A DNA stretch of 54,475 nt from Flavobacterium sp. BFFFF2 (GTDB lineage: Bacteria; Bacteroidota; Bacteroidia; Flavobacteriales; Flavobacteriaceae). Made by a program: the position numbers and the translations under genes. How positions within the stretch are numbered: the stretch's first letter is position 1; each line of letters starts with the position of its first letter. Under the pieces are notes generated by a model. The model worked only from the letters and a program-made list of their open reading frames with translations. It was not told the origin of the DNA and made no database searches. Location: the NCBI GenBank assembly GCA_002256385.1, contig NKJD01000023.1, positions 1 through 54,475 of the forward strand. The letters run 5' to 3'. Below are positions 34,451 to 45,109 of the stretch, piece by piece.

Positions 34451-36432
34451 AAGACAAAAAAATAACCCAGCGCACCTACCTGATTGCCCTCTTTATGTTG
34501 GTGATTGGCTGCGCCGTTGTCTTCAAATTAACCAATATTCAATGGGCGCACGGCAAATATTACCGCGAATTGGCCAAGAAAAAAACCGTTGAACGCAAAA
34601 TTATTCCATCCAATCGGGGCAATATTTATTCGGCCGATGGCAGCTTGTTGGCTACTTCGGTGCCCAATTACGACATCCATTGCGATCCGATTGTGCCCAA
34701 AGACGAAGTGTTCAATGAACAAGTGGATGCGCTTGCTGATTCATTGGCTGTGTTTTACCACAAACCGTCGGCCTATTTTAAATCGGTACTCAAGCGCGCT
34801 CGGGCCCGCAAACGGCATTTTGTGTTGCCCAAAAAGCATTTGACCTATTCAGAATTTAAAAGATTGAAAACTTTTCCGCTCTTTTCAAATAGGGGTGTGT
34901 TGGTTGATAGCATGTACATTATTCGCAGGCATCCGATTGGCAAAATTGCCGAACGAACCATTGGTTATGAGCGTTATAATCCATCTAAAAAAGATTGGTT
35001 CGGACACGGCATCGAATGGTCATTTCGGAAATACTTGCATGGCGAAGATGGCTCGGTGCTCAAGCAACGCATTGCCAAAGGCCAATGGAAACCTATTGAA
35101 GATAGCAGCGAAAAAGAACCCCGCGATGGCTACGACATCATTTCAACGATTGATGTGTACATCCAAGATATTGCGCATCATTCGCTGTTAGACCAATTGG
35201 AAAAACACGAAGCCGAACATGGCTGCGTGGTCGTAATGGAAACCCAAACGGGACAAATAAAAGCCATTTCAAATTTAGGTCGTGCCAATGATGGCTCCTA
35301 TTATGAAACGGTCAATTATGCCATTACCGAATCGCATGAACCGGGATCTACCTTTAAGTTGCTCGATTTATTGGCTTTGCTCGAAGATAAAAAAGCCGAC
35401 ACCAGCACCGTATTTGAAACCAAAGGCGGCAAAATTATGTTTAACGGCAAAATGATTAAAGATGCCCATTTGGCGCCCAATCAATCCATTAGCTTAAGTG
35501 AAGCTTTTCAGCGCTCGTCCAACACGGTGATGGTGCAGGCCGTGTACCAAAATTATAAAAAATCGCCCGAAGAATTTGTGAACCGCATCAATGCGCTTGG
35601 ATTGAATAAGCCACTAGGTATTGCCTTTAAAGGCGAAGGCCGACCAAAAATTCCGCAGCCTGGCACCAAAGGCTGGAATGCCATGACCCTGCCTTGGATG
35701 GCCTTTGGTTATGGGGTTTCGGTGACGCCATTGCAAACACTGACCTTGTACAATGCCGTGGCCAATAACGGTGAAATGGTTCGTCCGTTGTTTGTGTCTG
35801 AAATTAAAGAATGGGACCGCACCATTAAGAAGTTCCCAAAAGAGGTGATGGTGCCCAGAATCGCTTCTGATGAAACGCTGCAGAAGTTGAAAGCGGTCAT
35901 GGAAAAAGTAGTCAAAAAAGGAACCGCCAAAAGCTTGTATTCTGCTGATTTTTCGATGGCTGGCAAAACGGGAACCGCCAAAATTGATTACCACAAAAGC
36001 CAAAACGAAATGTATTATGCCTCGTCATTTGTTGGCTTTTTCCCAGCGGACAAACCCAAATATTCGTGCATCGTCATTGTACACAAACCCAATCCGCAAA
36101 CGGGCTATTATGGTGCCGATGTAGCTGGTCCGGTTTTTAAAAAAATTGCCCAAAAGATATTTACTGACACGCCATTTCACAATGAAATCAAACACATAAA
36201 CAAAAAAATACCACAACAAGAACAGTCATTTAACGGCTATGTAGCTCGTTTGCAAAAAGACTGGAAAACCGTGCCCAATGTAAAAGGTATGCCAGGCATG
36301 GATGCGGTGGCTTTGCTTGAAAATTTGAAGATGAAAGTGCGTGTGTTGGGTTTTGGAAAGGTAAAAAAACAGTCCGTTTTGGCCGGCTCTAGCTTGCGAA
36401 AACACCAAACCATTATTTTAGAGTTGTCGTGA
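34441..36432 (+). CDS. ftsI: Penicillin-binding protein FtsI (division transpeptidase) with C-terminal PASTA domain
   Basis: A 663-residue class B penicillin-binding protein. One membrane helix (about 12-31) is followed by the dimerisation domain and the transpeptidase with STFK (303-306, nucleophile S303), SSN (359-361) and KTGT (509-512). The last 60 residues (VPNVKGMPGMDAVALLENL to the end) are one PASTA domain, usual in Bacteroidota FtsI. It crosslinks peptidoglycan at the septum together with the glycosyltransferase FtsW encoded in the same cluster. The gene overlaps the ftsL-like gene by 10 nt and murE by 4 nt. Confidence 0.95.
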   Translation: MEVEDKKITQRTYLIALFMLVIGCAVVFKLTNIQWAHGKYYRELAKKKTVERKIIPSNRGNIYSADGSLLATSVPNYDIHCDPIVPKDEVFNEQVDALADSLAVFYHKPSAYFKSVLKRARARKRHFVLPKKHLTYSEFKRLKTFPLFSNRGVLVDSMYIIRRHPIGKIAERTIGYERYNPSKKDWFGHGIEWSFRKYLHGEDGSVLKQRIAKGQWKPIEDSSEKEPRDGYDIISTIDVYIQDIAHHSLLDQLEKHEAEHGCVVVMETQTGQIKAISNLGRANDGSYYETVNYAITESHEPGSTFKLLDLLALLEDKKADTSTVFETKGGKIMFNGKMIKDAHLAPNQSISLSEAFQRSSNTVMVQAVYQNYKKSPEEFVNRINALGLNKPLGIAFKGEGRPKIPQPGTKGWNAMTLPWMAFGYGVSVTPLQTLTLYNAVANNGEMVRPLFVSEIKEWDRTIKKFPKEVMVPRIASDETLQKLKAVMEKVVKKGTAKSLYSADFSMAGKTGTAKIDYHKSQNEMYYASSFVGFFPADKPKYSCIVIVHKPNPQTGYYGADVAGPVFKKIAQKIFTDTPFHNEIKHINKKIPQQEQSFNGYVARLQKDWKTVPNVKGMPGMDAVALLENLKMKVRVLGFGKVKKQSVLAGSSLRKHQTIILELS

Positions 36433-37886
36433 AAATACTAAAGGACCTATTATATAAAGTAGCCTTAGAGGCCGTTAAAGGAAGCACTGACATACCAGTT
36501 CGGGAGCTTACTTTTGACTCGCGTGCTATTGAAGCAGGCGATTTGTTTATTGCTTTGGTGGGCACCCAATCTGATGGACATCAGTTTATTGGAAAAGCAC
36601 TTGACATGGGTGCTACGTGCATTGTGTGTCAAGAATTCCCTGCCGAATTGCAAGATGGCATCACTTGGATTAAAGTGCAAGATACCCAAGAGGCGTTGGC
36701 GCATTTAGCCGCCAATTTTTATGGCAATCCATCCAATCAATTAAAATTGGTTGGCGTAACGGGAACCAATGGCAAAACCACGGTCGCCACCTTACTTTAT
36801 CAATTGTATAAAGCCGCTGGCTATAAAACAGGTTTGCTATCGACGGTAAAAATCATGGTTGACCAAACCCAATATAAAGCCACGCACACCACCCCCGATT
36901 CCATTACCATCAATCGGTTTTTGGCCCAAATGGTGTATGAAGGGGTCGATTATTGTTTTATGGAAGTGAGTTCGCATGGCATTCACCAAAAAAGAACTGC
37001 GGGCTTGGCCTTTGCAGGAGGTATTTTTACCAATCTGTCGCATGACCATTTAGACTACCATGCCAATTTTGCCGAATACCGCGATGTCAAAAAACAGTTT
37101 TTTGACGAATTGGGGCCGCAATCTTTTGCCTTGACCAACATTGATGACAAAAACGGCGCGGTGATGTTGCAAAACACCAAAGCCCGTCGCTGTAGTTATG
37201 CTTTGAAATCGATGGCCGATTACCGGGCACAAATTTTAGAAAACCAATTGGGCGGCTTGCTCCTGAAAGTGAACGGAAGCGAAGTGTGGGTTCGGTTGAT
37301 GGGCGTGTTTAATGCCTATAATTTATTAGCCATTTTTGGCGCTGCGGTTGAATTAGGCATGCCAGCCGAAGAAGCTTTGCAGCGCCTATCCACGCTCGAA
37401 AGTGTGTCTGGCCGATTTCAATATGTGGTAACTCCCAACAAAATAACGGCGGTCGTTGATTATGCCCATACGCCCGATGCCTTAGAAAATGTGCTAAAAA
37501 CCATAGATGAATTGCGCACCCGAAACGAAAAAGTAATCACGCTGGTGGGCTGCGGCGGCGATCGGGACAAAACCAAACGCCCGATTATGGCCAAAATTGC
37601 CTGCGACTGGAGCAACCAGGTCATTTTAACATCTGACAATCCGAGAACCGAAGATCCGAAAGCCATCCTTTTAGACATGGAAAAAGGCGTGGAAGCCCAT
37701 CAAACCAAGAAAACGCTCACCATTGAAGACCGCCGACAAGCCATTAAGACTGCTTGCCAACTGGCCCAGCCAGGCGACATCATCCTCATTGCGGGCAAAG
37801 GCCACGAAACCTACCAAGAAATCCAAGGAGTCAGACATGATTTTGACGATTTCAACATAGTAAAAGAATTTTTAGAATTAAGCTAA
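36429..37886 (+). CDS. murE: UDP-N-acetylmuramoyl-tripeptide synthetase MurE
   Basis: A 485-residue Mur ligase that adds the third amino acid to the UDP-MurNAc dipeptide. GVTGTNGKTT (about 109-118) is the ATP-binding loop, and the middle and C-terminal domains are complete (VDYAHTPDALENVL, GCGGDRDKTKRPIM). The DNPR motif (403-406) is the specificity motif of enzymes that use meso-diaminopimelate, so the wall is of the mDAP type. It starts with GTG inside the ftsI stop region (4-nt overlap). The next gene in many bacteria, murF, is missing here and must be elsewhere on the chromosome. Confidence 0.95.
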   Translation: MKILKDLLYKVALEAVKGSTDIPVRELTFDSRAIEAGDLFIALVGTQSDGHQFIGKALDMGATCIVCQEFPAELQDGITWIKVQDTQEALAHLAANFYGNPSNQLKLVGVTGTNGKTTVATLLYQLYKAAGYKTGLLSTVKIMVDQTQYKATHTTPDSITINRFLAQMVYEGVDYCFMEVSSHGIHQKRTAGLAFAGGIFTNLSHDHLDYHANFAEYRDVKKQFFDELGPQSFALTNIDDKNGAVMLQNTKARRCSYALKSMADYRAQILENQLGGLLLKVNGSEVWVRLMGVFNAYNLLAIFGAAVELGMPAEEALQRLSTLESVSGRFQYVVTPNKITAVVDYAHTPDALENVLKTIDELRTRNEKVITLVGCGGDRDKTKRPIMAKIACDWSNQVILTSDNPRTEDPKAILLDMEKGVEAHQTKKTLTIEDRRQAIKTACQLAQPGDIILIAGKGHETYQEIQGVRHDFDDFNIVKEFLELS

Positions 37887-37901
37887 CTTAAGCAGATCCT
37901 T

Positions 37902-39128
37902 ATGTTGTACTATCTTTTTGAATATTTAGATCATACCTTAGATGTACCCGGAGCCGGTGTATTTCAATACATTACGTTCAGGTCGGCTTTGGCTATTATA
38001 TTGTCGTTGCTGATTTCAACCATTTACGGTAAAAAAATCATACAGTTTTTGCGCAAGCAGCAAGTGGGTGAAAGCATTCGTCAATTGGGACTCGAAGGCC
38101 AACAAGAAAAAGCAGGAACCCCAACCATGGGCGGACTCATTATCATTATTGCCACTTTGGTTCCGGTGTTATTGCTTACCAAGCTCAATAACATTTACAT
38201 TATATTACTCATCGTCACCACTTTGTGGATGGGGGCCATCGGCTTTATTGATGATTACATTAAAATTTTCAAAAAAGACAAGGCTGGCTTAAAAGGGATC
38301 TTTAAAGTAATCGGGCAGGTCGGATTGGGCGTAATTGTTGGCTGTGTGTTGTATTTTCACCCTGCCGTAACCATTCGTACACAGTTGCCGCAATCTGTTT
38401 CCATTAACCAACACCAAGCACAAGTTTCGCCCGCGCCCCAAGACGAGAAATCGACGGCAACCACCATTCCATTTGTGAAAAACAACCAATTGGATTATGC
38501 CGAATTCATTTCATGGATGGGCGATGATTACCGCGATTGGGCTTGGTTGATTTTTATTCCCATTGTCATTTTTATTATTACCGCCATTTCAAACGGTGCC
38601 AACTTAACCGACGGCATCGACGGGTTGGCTGCAGGGACCTCGGCCATATCCGTCGTCGCACTGGGGATATTCACTTTTGTATCGGGGAATATTATGCTGT
38701 GCAGTTACCTCAACATTATGTACATCCCGAATTCGGGCGAAATGACCGTGTTTATTTCGGCCTTTGTTGGGGCATTGGTGGGTTTTTTATGGTACAATTC
38801 CTATCCAGCCACCGTGTTTATGGGCGATACGGGCAGCTTAACCATCGGGGGCATCATTGCGGTGTTGGCCATTTCGGTGCGCAAAGAAATGCTCCTCCCC
38901 GTGCTGTGTGCCATCTTTTTTGCTGAAAATTTATCGGTGGTCATGCAAGTGGCTTATTTTAAATACACCAAAAAACGATTTGGCGAGGGAAAACGCATCT
39001 TCTTGATGGCGCCCTTGCACCACCATTATCAGAAAAAAGGCTACCATGAAAGTAAAATTGTAACCCGATTTTGGATTGTAGCCATCTTGTTAGCCATTGT
39101 TTCCATCATCACTTTAAAATTGCGTTAA
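37902..39128 (+). CDS. mraY: Phospho-N-acetylmuramoyl-pentapeptide transferase MraY
   Basis: A 408-residue polytopic membrane enzyme that transfers phospho-MurNAc-pentapeptide to undecaprenyl phosphate to form lipid [20 protein letters not shown] and MAPLHHHY are family signatures, with the catalytic aspartates in DDYIKI, DGIDG and GDTGS. About 50 residues are inserted between two helices (around 155-205, ending DYRDW), making the protein longer than the E. coli enzyme (360 residues), as is usual in Bacteroidota. It follows murE after 15 nt and precedes murD by 2 nt. Confidence 0.95.
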   Translation: MLYYLFEYLDHTLDVPGAGVFQYITFRSALAIILSLLISTIYGKKIIQFLRKQQVGESIRQLGLEGQQEKAGTPTMGGLIIIIATLVPVLLLTKLNNIYIILLIVTTLWMGAIGFIDDYIKIFKKDKAGLKGIFKVIGQVGLGVIVGCVLYFHPAVTIRTQLPQSVSINQHQAQVSPAPQDEKSTATTIPFVKNNQLDYAEFISWMGDDYRDWAWLIFIPIVIFIITAISNGANLTDGIDGLAAGTSAISVVALGIFTFVSGNIMLCSYLNIMYIPNSGEMTVFISAFVGALVGFLWYNSYPATVFMGDTGSLTIGGIIAVLAISVRKEMLLPVLCAIFFAENLSVVMQVAYFKYTKKRFGEGKRIFLMAPLHHHYQKKGYHESKIVTRFWIVAILLAIVSIITLKLR

Positions 39129-39130
39129 TC

Positions 39131-40471
39131 GTGAAGAAACTCGTGGTTTTAGGTGGAGGCGAAAGCGGTGTGGGCACGGCTATTTTGGGCCAGAAAATGG
39201 GATATAGCGTTTGGTTATCAGATGCAGGCCCCATTAAACCGGCATACCAAGACGCATTAGACGCGCGCCAAATTGCCTGGGAGCAAAATGGACATGATCC
39301 CATTAAAATGGCCGAAGCCGATTTGGTCATGAAAAGCCCGGGCATCCCAGATAAAGTGGCGGTGGTGCAAGATTTTGTACAAAGAGGCATTCCAGTCATT
39401 TCTGAAATTGAATTTGCCGCGCCATTTACAACTGCCAAAACTATTGGAATAACAGGCAGTAACGGCAAAACAACCACCACCATGCTGACGTATTATTTAC
39501 TCCAACAAGGTGGGTTAAACGTGGGTTTGGCAGGCAATGTGGGCAAAAGTTTTGCCTGGCAAGTGGCCGAAGCCGACTTTGATTATTATGTATTGGAATT
39601 GAGCAGTTTTCAATTAGACGGTGTTTTTCAGTACAAACCAGACATTGCCATTTTAACCAACCTCAGTCCCGATCATCTGGACCGCTATGATTACCAATAT
39701 GATAAATACATCGCTTCTAAATTTAGAATTACACAAAACTTAGAAGCCACCGATTATTTTATATATGATGCAGACGACCCCACCATTGCCGAGTGGATGT
39801 CAAACAAAAACTTGACTATTAAAGCCCAATGCATCCCCTTTTCATTAACAAAACAAAACAAAAACGGCGCATTTATAAACGCAACGACCATGGAAATACA
39901 CATCAACGACGAAGAATTTGAAATGAACACTGCCGACATTTCATTAGAAGGAAAACACAATCTAAAAAACGCGATGGCCGCCACTTCGGTAGCAAAGTTG
40001 CTTAAAATACGAAGCAAAACCGTACGCGAAAGTCTAGTGAATTTTCAGGGGGTGGAACACCGCCTAGAAAAGGTACTTAAAATTCAAAACGTACAATACA
40101 TCAACGACAGCAAGGCCACCAATGTCAACTCAGTGATGTTTGCTCTTGACAGCATGAACACACCCACCATTTGGATTGTGGGCGGCGTCGACAAAGGAAA
40201 CGATTACGACGAACTCATGCCCTTGGTACGCGAAAAAGTAAAAGCGATTGTGTGCTTAGGAGTAGATAATTATAAAATCATCAACACTTTTGGCAATGTC
40301 GTTGACATCATGGTGGAAGTTGACAATATGTCTGATGCGGTGCGGACCTCGCAACGTTTGGCCGAAAAAGGCGACACCGTGTTGTTGTCACCCGCTTGCG
40401 CCAGTTTTGATTTGTTTGAGAATTACGAAGACCGAGGCCGCCAATTTAAAGAGGCGGTAAAAAACCTGTAA
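39131..40471 (+). CDS. murD: UDP-N-acetylmuramoylalanine--D-glutamate ligase MurD
   Basis: A 446-residue Mur ligase adding D-glutamate to UDP-MurNAc-L-Ala. The N-terminal Rossmann motif is VVLGGGESGVG, the ATP loop is GITGSNGKTTTTM (about 105-117) and the C-terminal domain contains HRLEKV, NDSKATNVNS and WIVGGVDKGND. The start is taken as GTG at 39131, two bases after the mraY stop codon, rather than an upstream TTG inside mraY, because the GTG opens directly into the conserved MKKLVVLGGGESG-like start. After the stop, 130 nt including a palindromic repeat separate it from ftsW. Confidence 0.94.
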   Translation: MKKLVVLGGGESGVGTAILGQKMGYSVWLSDAGPIKPAYQDALDARQIAWEQNGHDPIKMAEADLVMKSPGIPDKVAVVQDFVQRGIPVISEIEFAAPFTTAKTIGITGSNGKTTTTMLTYYLLQQGGLNVGLAGNVGKSFAWQVAEADFDYYVLELSSFQLDGVFQYKPDIAILTNLSPDHLDRYDYQYDKYIASKFRITQNLEATDYFIYDADDPTIAEWMSNKNLTIKAQCIPFSLTKQNKNGAFINATTMEIHINDEEFEMNTADISLEGKHNLKNAMAATSVAKLLKIRSKTVRESLVNFQGVEHRLEKVLKIQNVQYINDSKATNVNSVMFALDSMNTPTIWIVGGVDKGNDYDELMPLVREKVKAIVCLGVDNYKIINTFGNVVDIMVEVDNMSDAVRTSQRLAEKGDTVLLSPACASFDLFENYEDRGRQFKEAVKNL

Positions 40472-40500
40472 AACACTTAACCAAAAAGCCCTTTCTTTTG

Positions 40501-40534
40501 GTTCGTTTTCTTTGGGCTAGCAAAGAAAATGAAC
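40501..40534. repeat. Dispersed palindromic repeat, copy C, inside the dcw cluster
   Basis: GTTCGTTTTCTTTG and CAAAGAAAATGAAC form a 14-bp stem around GGCTAG after a G. The left flank AAAAAGCCCTTTCTTTTG matches copies A and B. It lies between murD and ftsW, the only large gap apart from rsmH-ftsL, and could reduce read-through or change RNA stability within the cluster. Confidence 0.85.
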
Positions 40535-40602
40535 AAAGGTAATTGCAACAGCAGTTAGCCTTTATTAAAAAAAACACGTGTTGGAAAAACTACATTAGAA
40601 AA

Positions 40603-41901
40603 ATGAAAGAACTCATTCACCGCTTAAAAGGAGATAAAGGCATTTGGGGCATCGTGGCCCTGATGGCCCTCATTTCCTTTTTGCCGGTATTTAGTGCCAG
40701 CAGTAACTTGGCCTATACCCGACATGGTTCTGGAAATACGCTTACTTACCTCATCAAACACGGGGTACAAATGAGCATTGGGCTCTACATTATGTACCGC
40801 ATTCACAAAATACCCTATTCTTATTTTAGGGGTTTGTCCAAAATTTTACTCCCGTTGGTATACGTGTTATTGGTGTACACCCTTTTGCGCGGCACCAAAA
40901 TTGATGGCGCCAACGCCAGCCGCTGGATTCAAATTCCATTTGTGGGCATCACCTTTCAAACCTCCGCCTTGGCGGCGATTGTGCTGTATATTTATGTGGC
41001 GCATTATTTATCCAAAAAAAGGGAGGCTGTCATTACGTTTAAGGAATCATTCATTTATATGTGGTTGCCTGTTTTTGGGGTGTTGGCCTTGATTTTACCC
41101 GCCAACTTTTCCACTACGGCCCTCATCTTTTTTATGGTGTGCATGTTGGTATATGTGGGCAAATATCCCTTAAAATACATCGCGGCCATTCTCGGAAGTG
41201 GCTTCATTGCTCTGGTGTTTTTTATTTTGGTGGCCAAAGCGTTTCCCACTTTATTTCCGAACCGAGTAGATACTTGGATTAGCCGGATTGAAAATTTTAC
41301 CGGTAAAAAAGGCGAATTCAAAGATGATTACCAAATTGAAAAGGCCAAAATTGCCATTGCCTGCGGCGGTATGAATGGGGTAGGGCCTGGTAAAAGTGTG
41401 CAGAAAAACTTTTTACCCCAATCGTCGTCCGATTTTATTTTTGCCATAATCGTCGAAGAATGGGGGCTCATAGGTGCCTTAGGTATTATGCTGTTGTATT
41501 TTGTCCTCTTGGCCCGATTTGTCATTCAATCGCAAAAAACGCAAAACCTGTTTGGCCGATTGTTGATCATCGGACTGGGGTTTCCCATTATTTTTCAGGC
41601 ACTCATCAATATGAGTGTGGCGGTCGAATTAATGCCTGTTACTGGACAAACCTTGCCGCTCATTAGTAGTGGGGGAAGTTCCATCTGGATGACTTGTATT
41701 TCATTGGGCATCATCATAAGCGTGACCAAAAAAGAAGAAGAATTTGCCGAGGAGCAAGCCGAAAAACGCGAAAGAGATGAAGTGATTGAACGCCTCATTG
41801 ACAAGCACCTTCAAGAAGAAGAAGAGGCCCGTTTGGCTGCCGAATTGGAAGCAAACAACCCGCTGGAACCTATTTTAAATTCCCCCGACCATGCAAAATA
41901 A
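40603..41901 (+). CDS. ftsW: Peptidoglycan glycosyltransferase FtsW
   Basis: A 432-residue SEDS-family protein with ten membrane helices. Typical blocks are [34 protein letters not shown] followed by [15 protein letters not shown], and the C-terminal [23 protein letters not shown] (given in two parts: [14 protein letters not shown] and [11 protein letters not shown]). It polymerises lipid II at the septum together with FtsI. A cytoplasmic tail rich in glutamate and lysine follows the last helix. The ATG at 40603 is chosen over a TTG at 40543, whose extra 20 residues overlap the repeat region. It overlaps murG by 11 nt. Confidence 0.94.
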   Translation: MKELIHRLKGDKGIWGIVALMALISFLPVFSASSNLAYTRHGSGNTLTYLIKHGVQMSIGLYIMYRIHKIPYSYFRGLSKILLPLVYVLLVYTLLRGTKIDGANASRWIQIPFVGITFQTSALAAIVLYIYVAHYLSKKREAVITFKESFIYMWLPVFGVLALILPANFSTTALIFFMVCMLVYVGKYPLKYIAAILGSGFIALVFFILVAKAFPTLFPNRVDTWISRIENFTGKKGEFKDDYQIEKAKIAIACGGMNGVGPGKSVQKNFLPQSSSDFIFAIIVEEWGLIGALGIMLLYFVLLARFVIQSQKTQNLFGRLLIIGLGFPIIFQALINMSVAVELMPVTGQTLPLISSGGSSIWMTCISLGIIISVTKKEEEFAEEQAEKRERDEVIERLIDKHLQEEEEARLAAELEANNPLEPILNSPDHAK

Positions 41902-43015
41902 ATCACCTAAAACCCATCAACCTCGGTTTATTATCAGCGGCGGCGGAACGGGCGGACATATTTATCCAGCTTTGGCCATTGCACACAAACTGATGGCTAC
42001 TTATCCAAAAGCCGACATCCTATTCGTGGGGGCCAAAGACAAAATGGAAATGCAAAAAGTGCCGCAAGCCGGATTCCCTATTGAAGGGCTCTGGATTGCA
42101 GGGTTACAACGCAAACTGACGTTTAAAAACGCCTTATTTCCCATCAAATTGATTGCCAGTTTATGGCGATCCAGAAGCATTATCAAAAAATTCAAGCCCG
42201 ATGTCGTCATTGGCACAGGGGGGTTTGCCAGTGGGCCATTGTTGCAAATGGCGCAGCGTTTGGGCATTCCAACCGTTATTCAGGAACAAAACTCCTATCC
42301 GGGCATCACCAATAAAATGTTGGCCGCCAAAGCACAATCTATTTGTGTGGCTTACGACCAAATGGATCGGTTTTTTCCGAAAGATAAAATCCAATTAACC
42401 GGCAACCCAGTTCGTCAAGACATTGCTGATTTACCGTTGAAAACAATTGATGCCTACACCTATTTTCTGTTGGACCCCACCAAAAAAACGGTGTTGGTGC
42501 TGGGAGGAAGTTTAGGCGCACGCGCCATCAACCAGCTCATTGAAAAAGAGCTCGATTATATGCTCAACTTGGGCTATCAGGTGTTTTGGCAATGTGGCAA
42601 ACTTTATTTTGATCAATACCAGCATTTGGCCGAACGCGACGGCGTTCATTTGGTGTCGTTTATTGACCGCATGGACCTGATTTATTCGGTGGCTGATCTG
42701 ATCATATCTAGGGCTGGCGCTTCCACCGTGTCCGAATTGGCATTGGTGGGCAAACCTGTTATTTTCATTCCATCGCCCAACGTAGCCGAAGACCACCAAC
42801 GCAAAAACGCACAGGCCATTGTGGACCGAGAGGGCGCTGTGATGATATTGGAAAAAGAGTTGGATCAGACGTTTGAACCTGTCTTTTTGCACCTAAGTCA
42901 ACAGGAAAGCCTGCAACGCAGTTTGGGACAACATTTTAAAAAAATGGCCCGTCCCAATGCCACCGATCTTATTGTAAAAGAAATTTGTAAACTCATCCCG
43001 CACCGTGAATCTTAA
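41891..43015 (+). CDS. murG: UDP-N-acetylglucosamine--lipid I transferase MurG
   Basis: A 374-residue GT-B glycosyltransferase that adds GlcNAc to lipid I to give lipid II on the inner face of the membrane. The opening [15 protein letters not shown] is the membrane-side glycine loop, [11 protein letters not shown] and [11 protein letters not shown] follow, and the donor-binding part has [26 protein letters not shown] and [15 protein letters not shown]. It overlaps ftsW upstream (11 nt) and murC downstream (11 nt), so translation is coupled along this part of the cluster. Confidence 0.95.
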   Translation: MQNKSPKTHQPRFIISGGGTGGHIYPALAIAHKLMATYPKADILFVGAKDKMEMQKVPQAGFPIEGLWIAGLQRKLTFKNALFPIKLIASLWRSRSIIKKFKPDVVIGTGGFASGPLLQMAQRLGIPTVIQEQNSYPGITNKMLAAKAQSICVAYDQMDRFFPKDKIQLTGNPVRQDIADLPLKTIDAYTYFLLDPTKKTVLVLGGSLGARAINQLIEKELDYMLNLGYQVFWQCGKLYFDQYQHLAERDGVHLVSFIDRMDLIYSVADLIISRAGASTVSELALVGKPVIFIPSPNVAEDHQRKNAQAIVDREGAVMILEKELDQTFEPVFLHLSQQESLQRSLGQHFKKMARPNATDLIVKEICKLIPHRES

Positions 43016-44357
43016 AGAAATCAATCAGGTATATTTTGTAGGCATTGGCGGCATTGGCATGAGTGCCTTGGCACGCTATTTTTTGGGTTTGGGTAAAATG
43101 GTAGCGGGCTATGACCGCAACAGCAGCCCATTGACCCAAGAATTGGAATCGTTGGGCATGTCCATTCATTATACCGATGATGTGAACTTGATTCCCGCGT
43201 CATTTGACCCTGTGCATACCTTGGTGATATGGACACCAGCCATTCCAAAAGAGCACACCGAATTAAACTATTTTATTGACAACCATTTTACCCTGAAAAA
43301 GCGGGCCGAAGTGTTGGGAATCATTACCAAAGACACCTATTGTTTTGCCGTAGCCGGAACGCATGGCAAAACCACTACTTCTAGCATTTTAGGTCATTTG
43401 CTTTTTGAAGCAGGCCTCGATGTCACGGCATTTTTGGGAGGCATCGTTGAAAATTACCAATCGAATTTGATTGGCAGTGGCAAAACGGTGACGGTCGTTG
43501 AAGCCGACGAGTTTGACCGTTCCTTTTTGCATTTACACCCCAACAAGGCTTGCATCACGTCAATGGATGCCGACCATTTAGATATTTACGGCGACAGCGC
43601 ACAAATAGAGGCCAGCTTTCACGAATTTGCTGCCAAAATCCAAGATCCGAATGACTTGTTTTTTCCAGCCCAATTGCCATTAAATGGGCAAACTTTGGCG
43701 TTGGAATCAGACGCCGATTACACAGCCAAAAACATTCGAATCAGCAAACACCACTACGAATTTGATGTATTTAATCAAAATGAATTAATAGGGGCCTTTG
43801 AGTTTGGGCTGCCGGGCCATCACAACATCATGAATGCCTTAACGGCCATTGCCATGGCGCATTCTTATGGGGTCCCAGTTGAAAAACTGCAACGAGCCCT
43901 AAAAAGTTTCAAGGGCGTTCAAAGGCGTTTTTCGTATCAAATTCAAACCGATTCGTTGGTGTACATTGACGATTATGCGCACCATCCTACTGAAATTGCC
44001 GCGGTGCATCAGGCGGTGCGCGAGTTGTACCCAGGTCAAAAAATAATGGCCATTTTTCAGCCGCATTTATTTAGCCGAACCCGCGATTTTATGGACGGAT
44101 TTGCCAGTGAATTATCGAATTTTGACGAAGTGCTGTTGCTACCCATTTACCCCGCGCGCGAATTACCAATGGTGGGCATCGTTTCAGAAGTAGTTTTGGA
44201 AAAAATGACGCAGGCAAATGCAAAAATGGTGCAAAAAGAAAACCTCATTTCATCGATTCTTGACTCAGAAGCTACTGTTTTTGTTACCATTGGCGCAGGA
44301 GATATTGGCGAAGAAGTAGGCAAAATAAAAGCAGCATTATTGGCTAAAATTATATGA
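43005..44357 (+). CDS. murC: UDP-N-acetylmuramate--L-alanine ligase MurC
   Basis: A 450-residue Mur ligase that adds L-alanine to UDP-MurNAc, the first peptide step. The N-terminal motif is [15 protein letters not shown], the ATP loop is [13 protein letters not shown] (about 117-129), and [22 protein letters not shown] and [13 protein letters not shown] mark the later blocks. The start is GTG at 43005, within the end of murG; no ATG precedes the conserved Rossmann motif. It comes after murG as in other Bacteroidota dcw clusters, with ftsQ 25 nt downstream and no ddl or murB between. Confidence 0.95.
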   Translation: MNLKEINQVYFVGIGGIGMSALARYFLGLGKMVAGYDRNSSPLTQELESLGMSIHYTDDVNLIPASFDPVHTLVIWTPAIPKEHTELNYFIDNHFTLKKRAEVLGIITKDTYCFAVAGTHGKTTTSSILGHLLFEAGLDVTAFLGGIVENYQSNLIGSGKTVTVVEADEFDRSFLHLHPNKACITSMDADHLDIYGDSAQIEASFHEFAAKIQDPNDLFFPAQLPLNGQTLALESDADYTAKNIRISKHHYEFDVFNQNELIGAFEFGLPGHHNIMNALTAIAMAHSYGVPVEKLQRALKSFKGVQRRFSYQIQTDSLVYIDDYAHHPTEIAAVHQAVRELYPGQKIMAIFQPHLFSRTRDFMDGFASELSNFDEVLLLPIYPARELPMVGIVSEVVLEKMTQANAKMVQKENLISSILDSEATVFVTIGAGDIGEEVGKIKAALLAKII

Positions 44358-44382
44358 TCATCAACACAAAATAAAATTGGAA

Positions 44383-45108
44383 ATGTTTCGTAATTTACCT
44401 TGGAAATCAATTCGCTTAGCCTTCATATTGTTGGCGGTCATTGCGTTGAATTCATTTACAAGGATCAGAAATAGCGCACGAAAAGTTACCCAAATAAGCA
44501 TTCATATTGACCATCCGGACCAGCCTTTAATGACTTCTGAAACGGTTAATAAATTGTTAATAGAAAAAATTGGTCCCTTACAAAGTCAGCTTAAAGATGG
44601 ACTAGATTTGAACACTTTGGAAATTTCTGTCCGCAACCTAAAAATGGTGCAACAGGCTCAAGTTGCATTGGGCTTAAACGGCAAACTTTCCATTAACATA
44701 AAACAGCGCGTTCCTGTAGGCCGCGTGTTTTTGGGGACACGTTCATTTTACATTGACACAGAAGGCATTAATGTACCGCTTTCTGATTTTTATACTGCCC
44801 ATGTTCCGCTGATAACCGGAAAGGTGGGTGGCATTAGTCGCCAGAAATTGACCGAAGTATTGCAGTACATTCAGGCAGATTCGTTTTTAAAGAAAAACAT
44901 CATCGGCTTGAAGGTATTAGATCAATCGGTTTTGGAGATGTATCCGAGAAATCAAGATTTTGTCATCGATTTCGGACGTCCCATTCGCATTCGCGAAAAA
45001 TTTAAAAATTACCAGGCATTTTTTCAAAAAGCAGTCGTCGACAGTTCGCTGGGAAAATATAAACGCCTCAATTTAAGATATACGCAACAAGTGGTTTGCA
45101 TCAAATAA
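44383..45108 (+). CDS. ftsQ: FtsQ/DivIB-family division protein
   Basis: A 241-residue bitopic membrane protein. A short cytoplasmic start is followed by one membrane helix (IRLAFILLAVIALNSFTRI, about 10-28) and a periplasmic part with a POTRA-like beginning (VTQISIHIDHPDQPLMTSETV). The beta domain has IKQRVPVGRVFLG and FYIDTEGINVPLS, typical of FtsQ. It links early and late division proteins. The ATG at 44383 is used rather than the TTG at 44377. It is separated from ftsA by a single base. Confidence 0.88.
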   Translation: MFRNLPWKSIRLAFILLAVIALNSFTRIRNSARKVTQISIHIDHPDQPLMTSETVNKLLIEKIGPLQSQLKDGLDLNTLEISVRNLKMVQQAQVALGLNGKLSINIKQRVPVGRVFLGTRSFYIDTEGINVPLSDFYTAHVPLITGKVGGISRQKLTEVLQYIQADSFLKKNIIGLKVLDQSVLEMYPRNQDFVIDFGRPIRIREKFKNYQAFFQKAVVDSSLGKYKRLNLRYTQQVVCIK

Positions 45109-45109
45109 A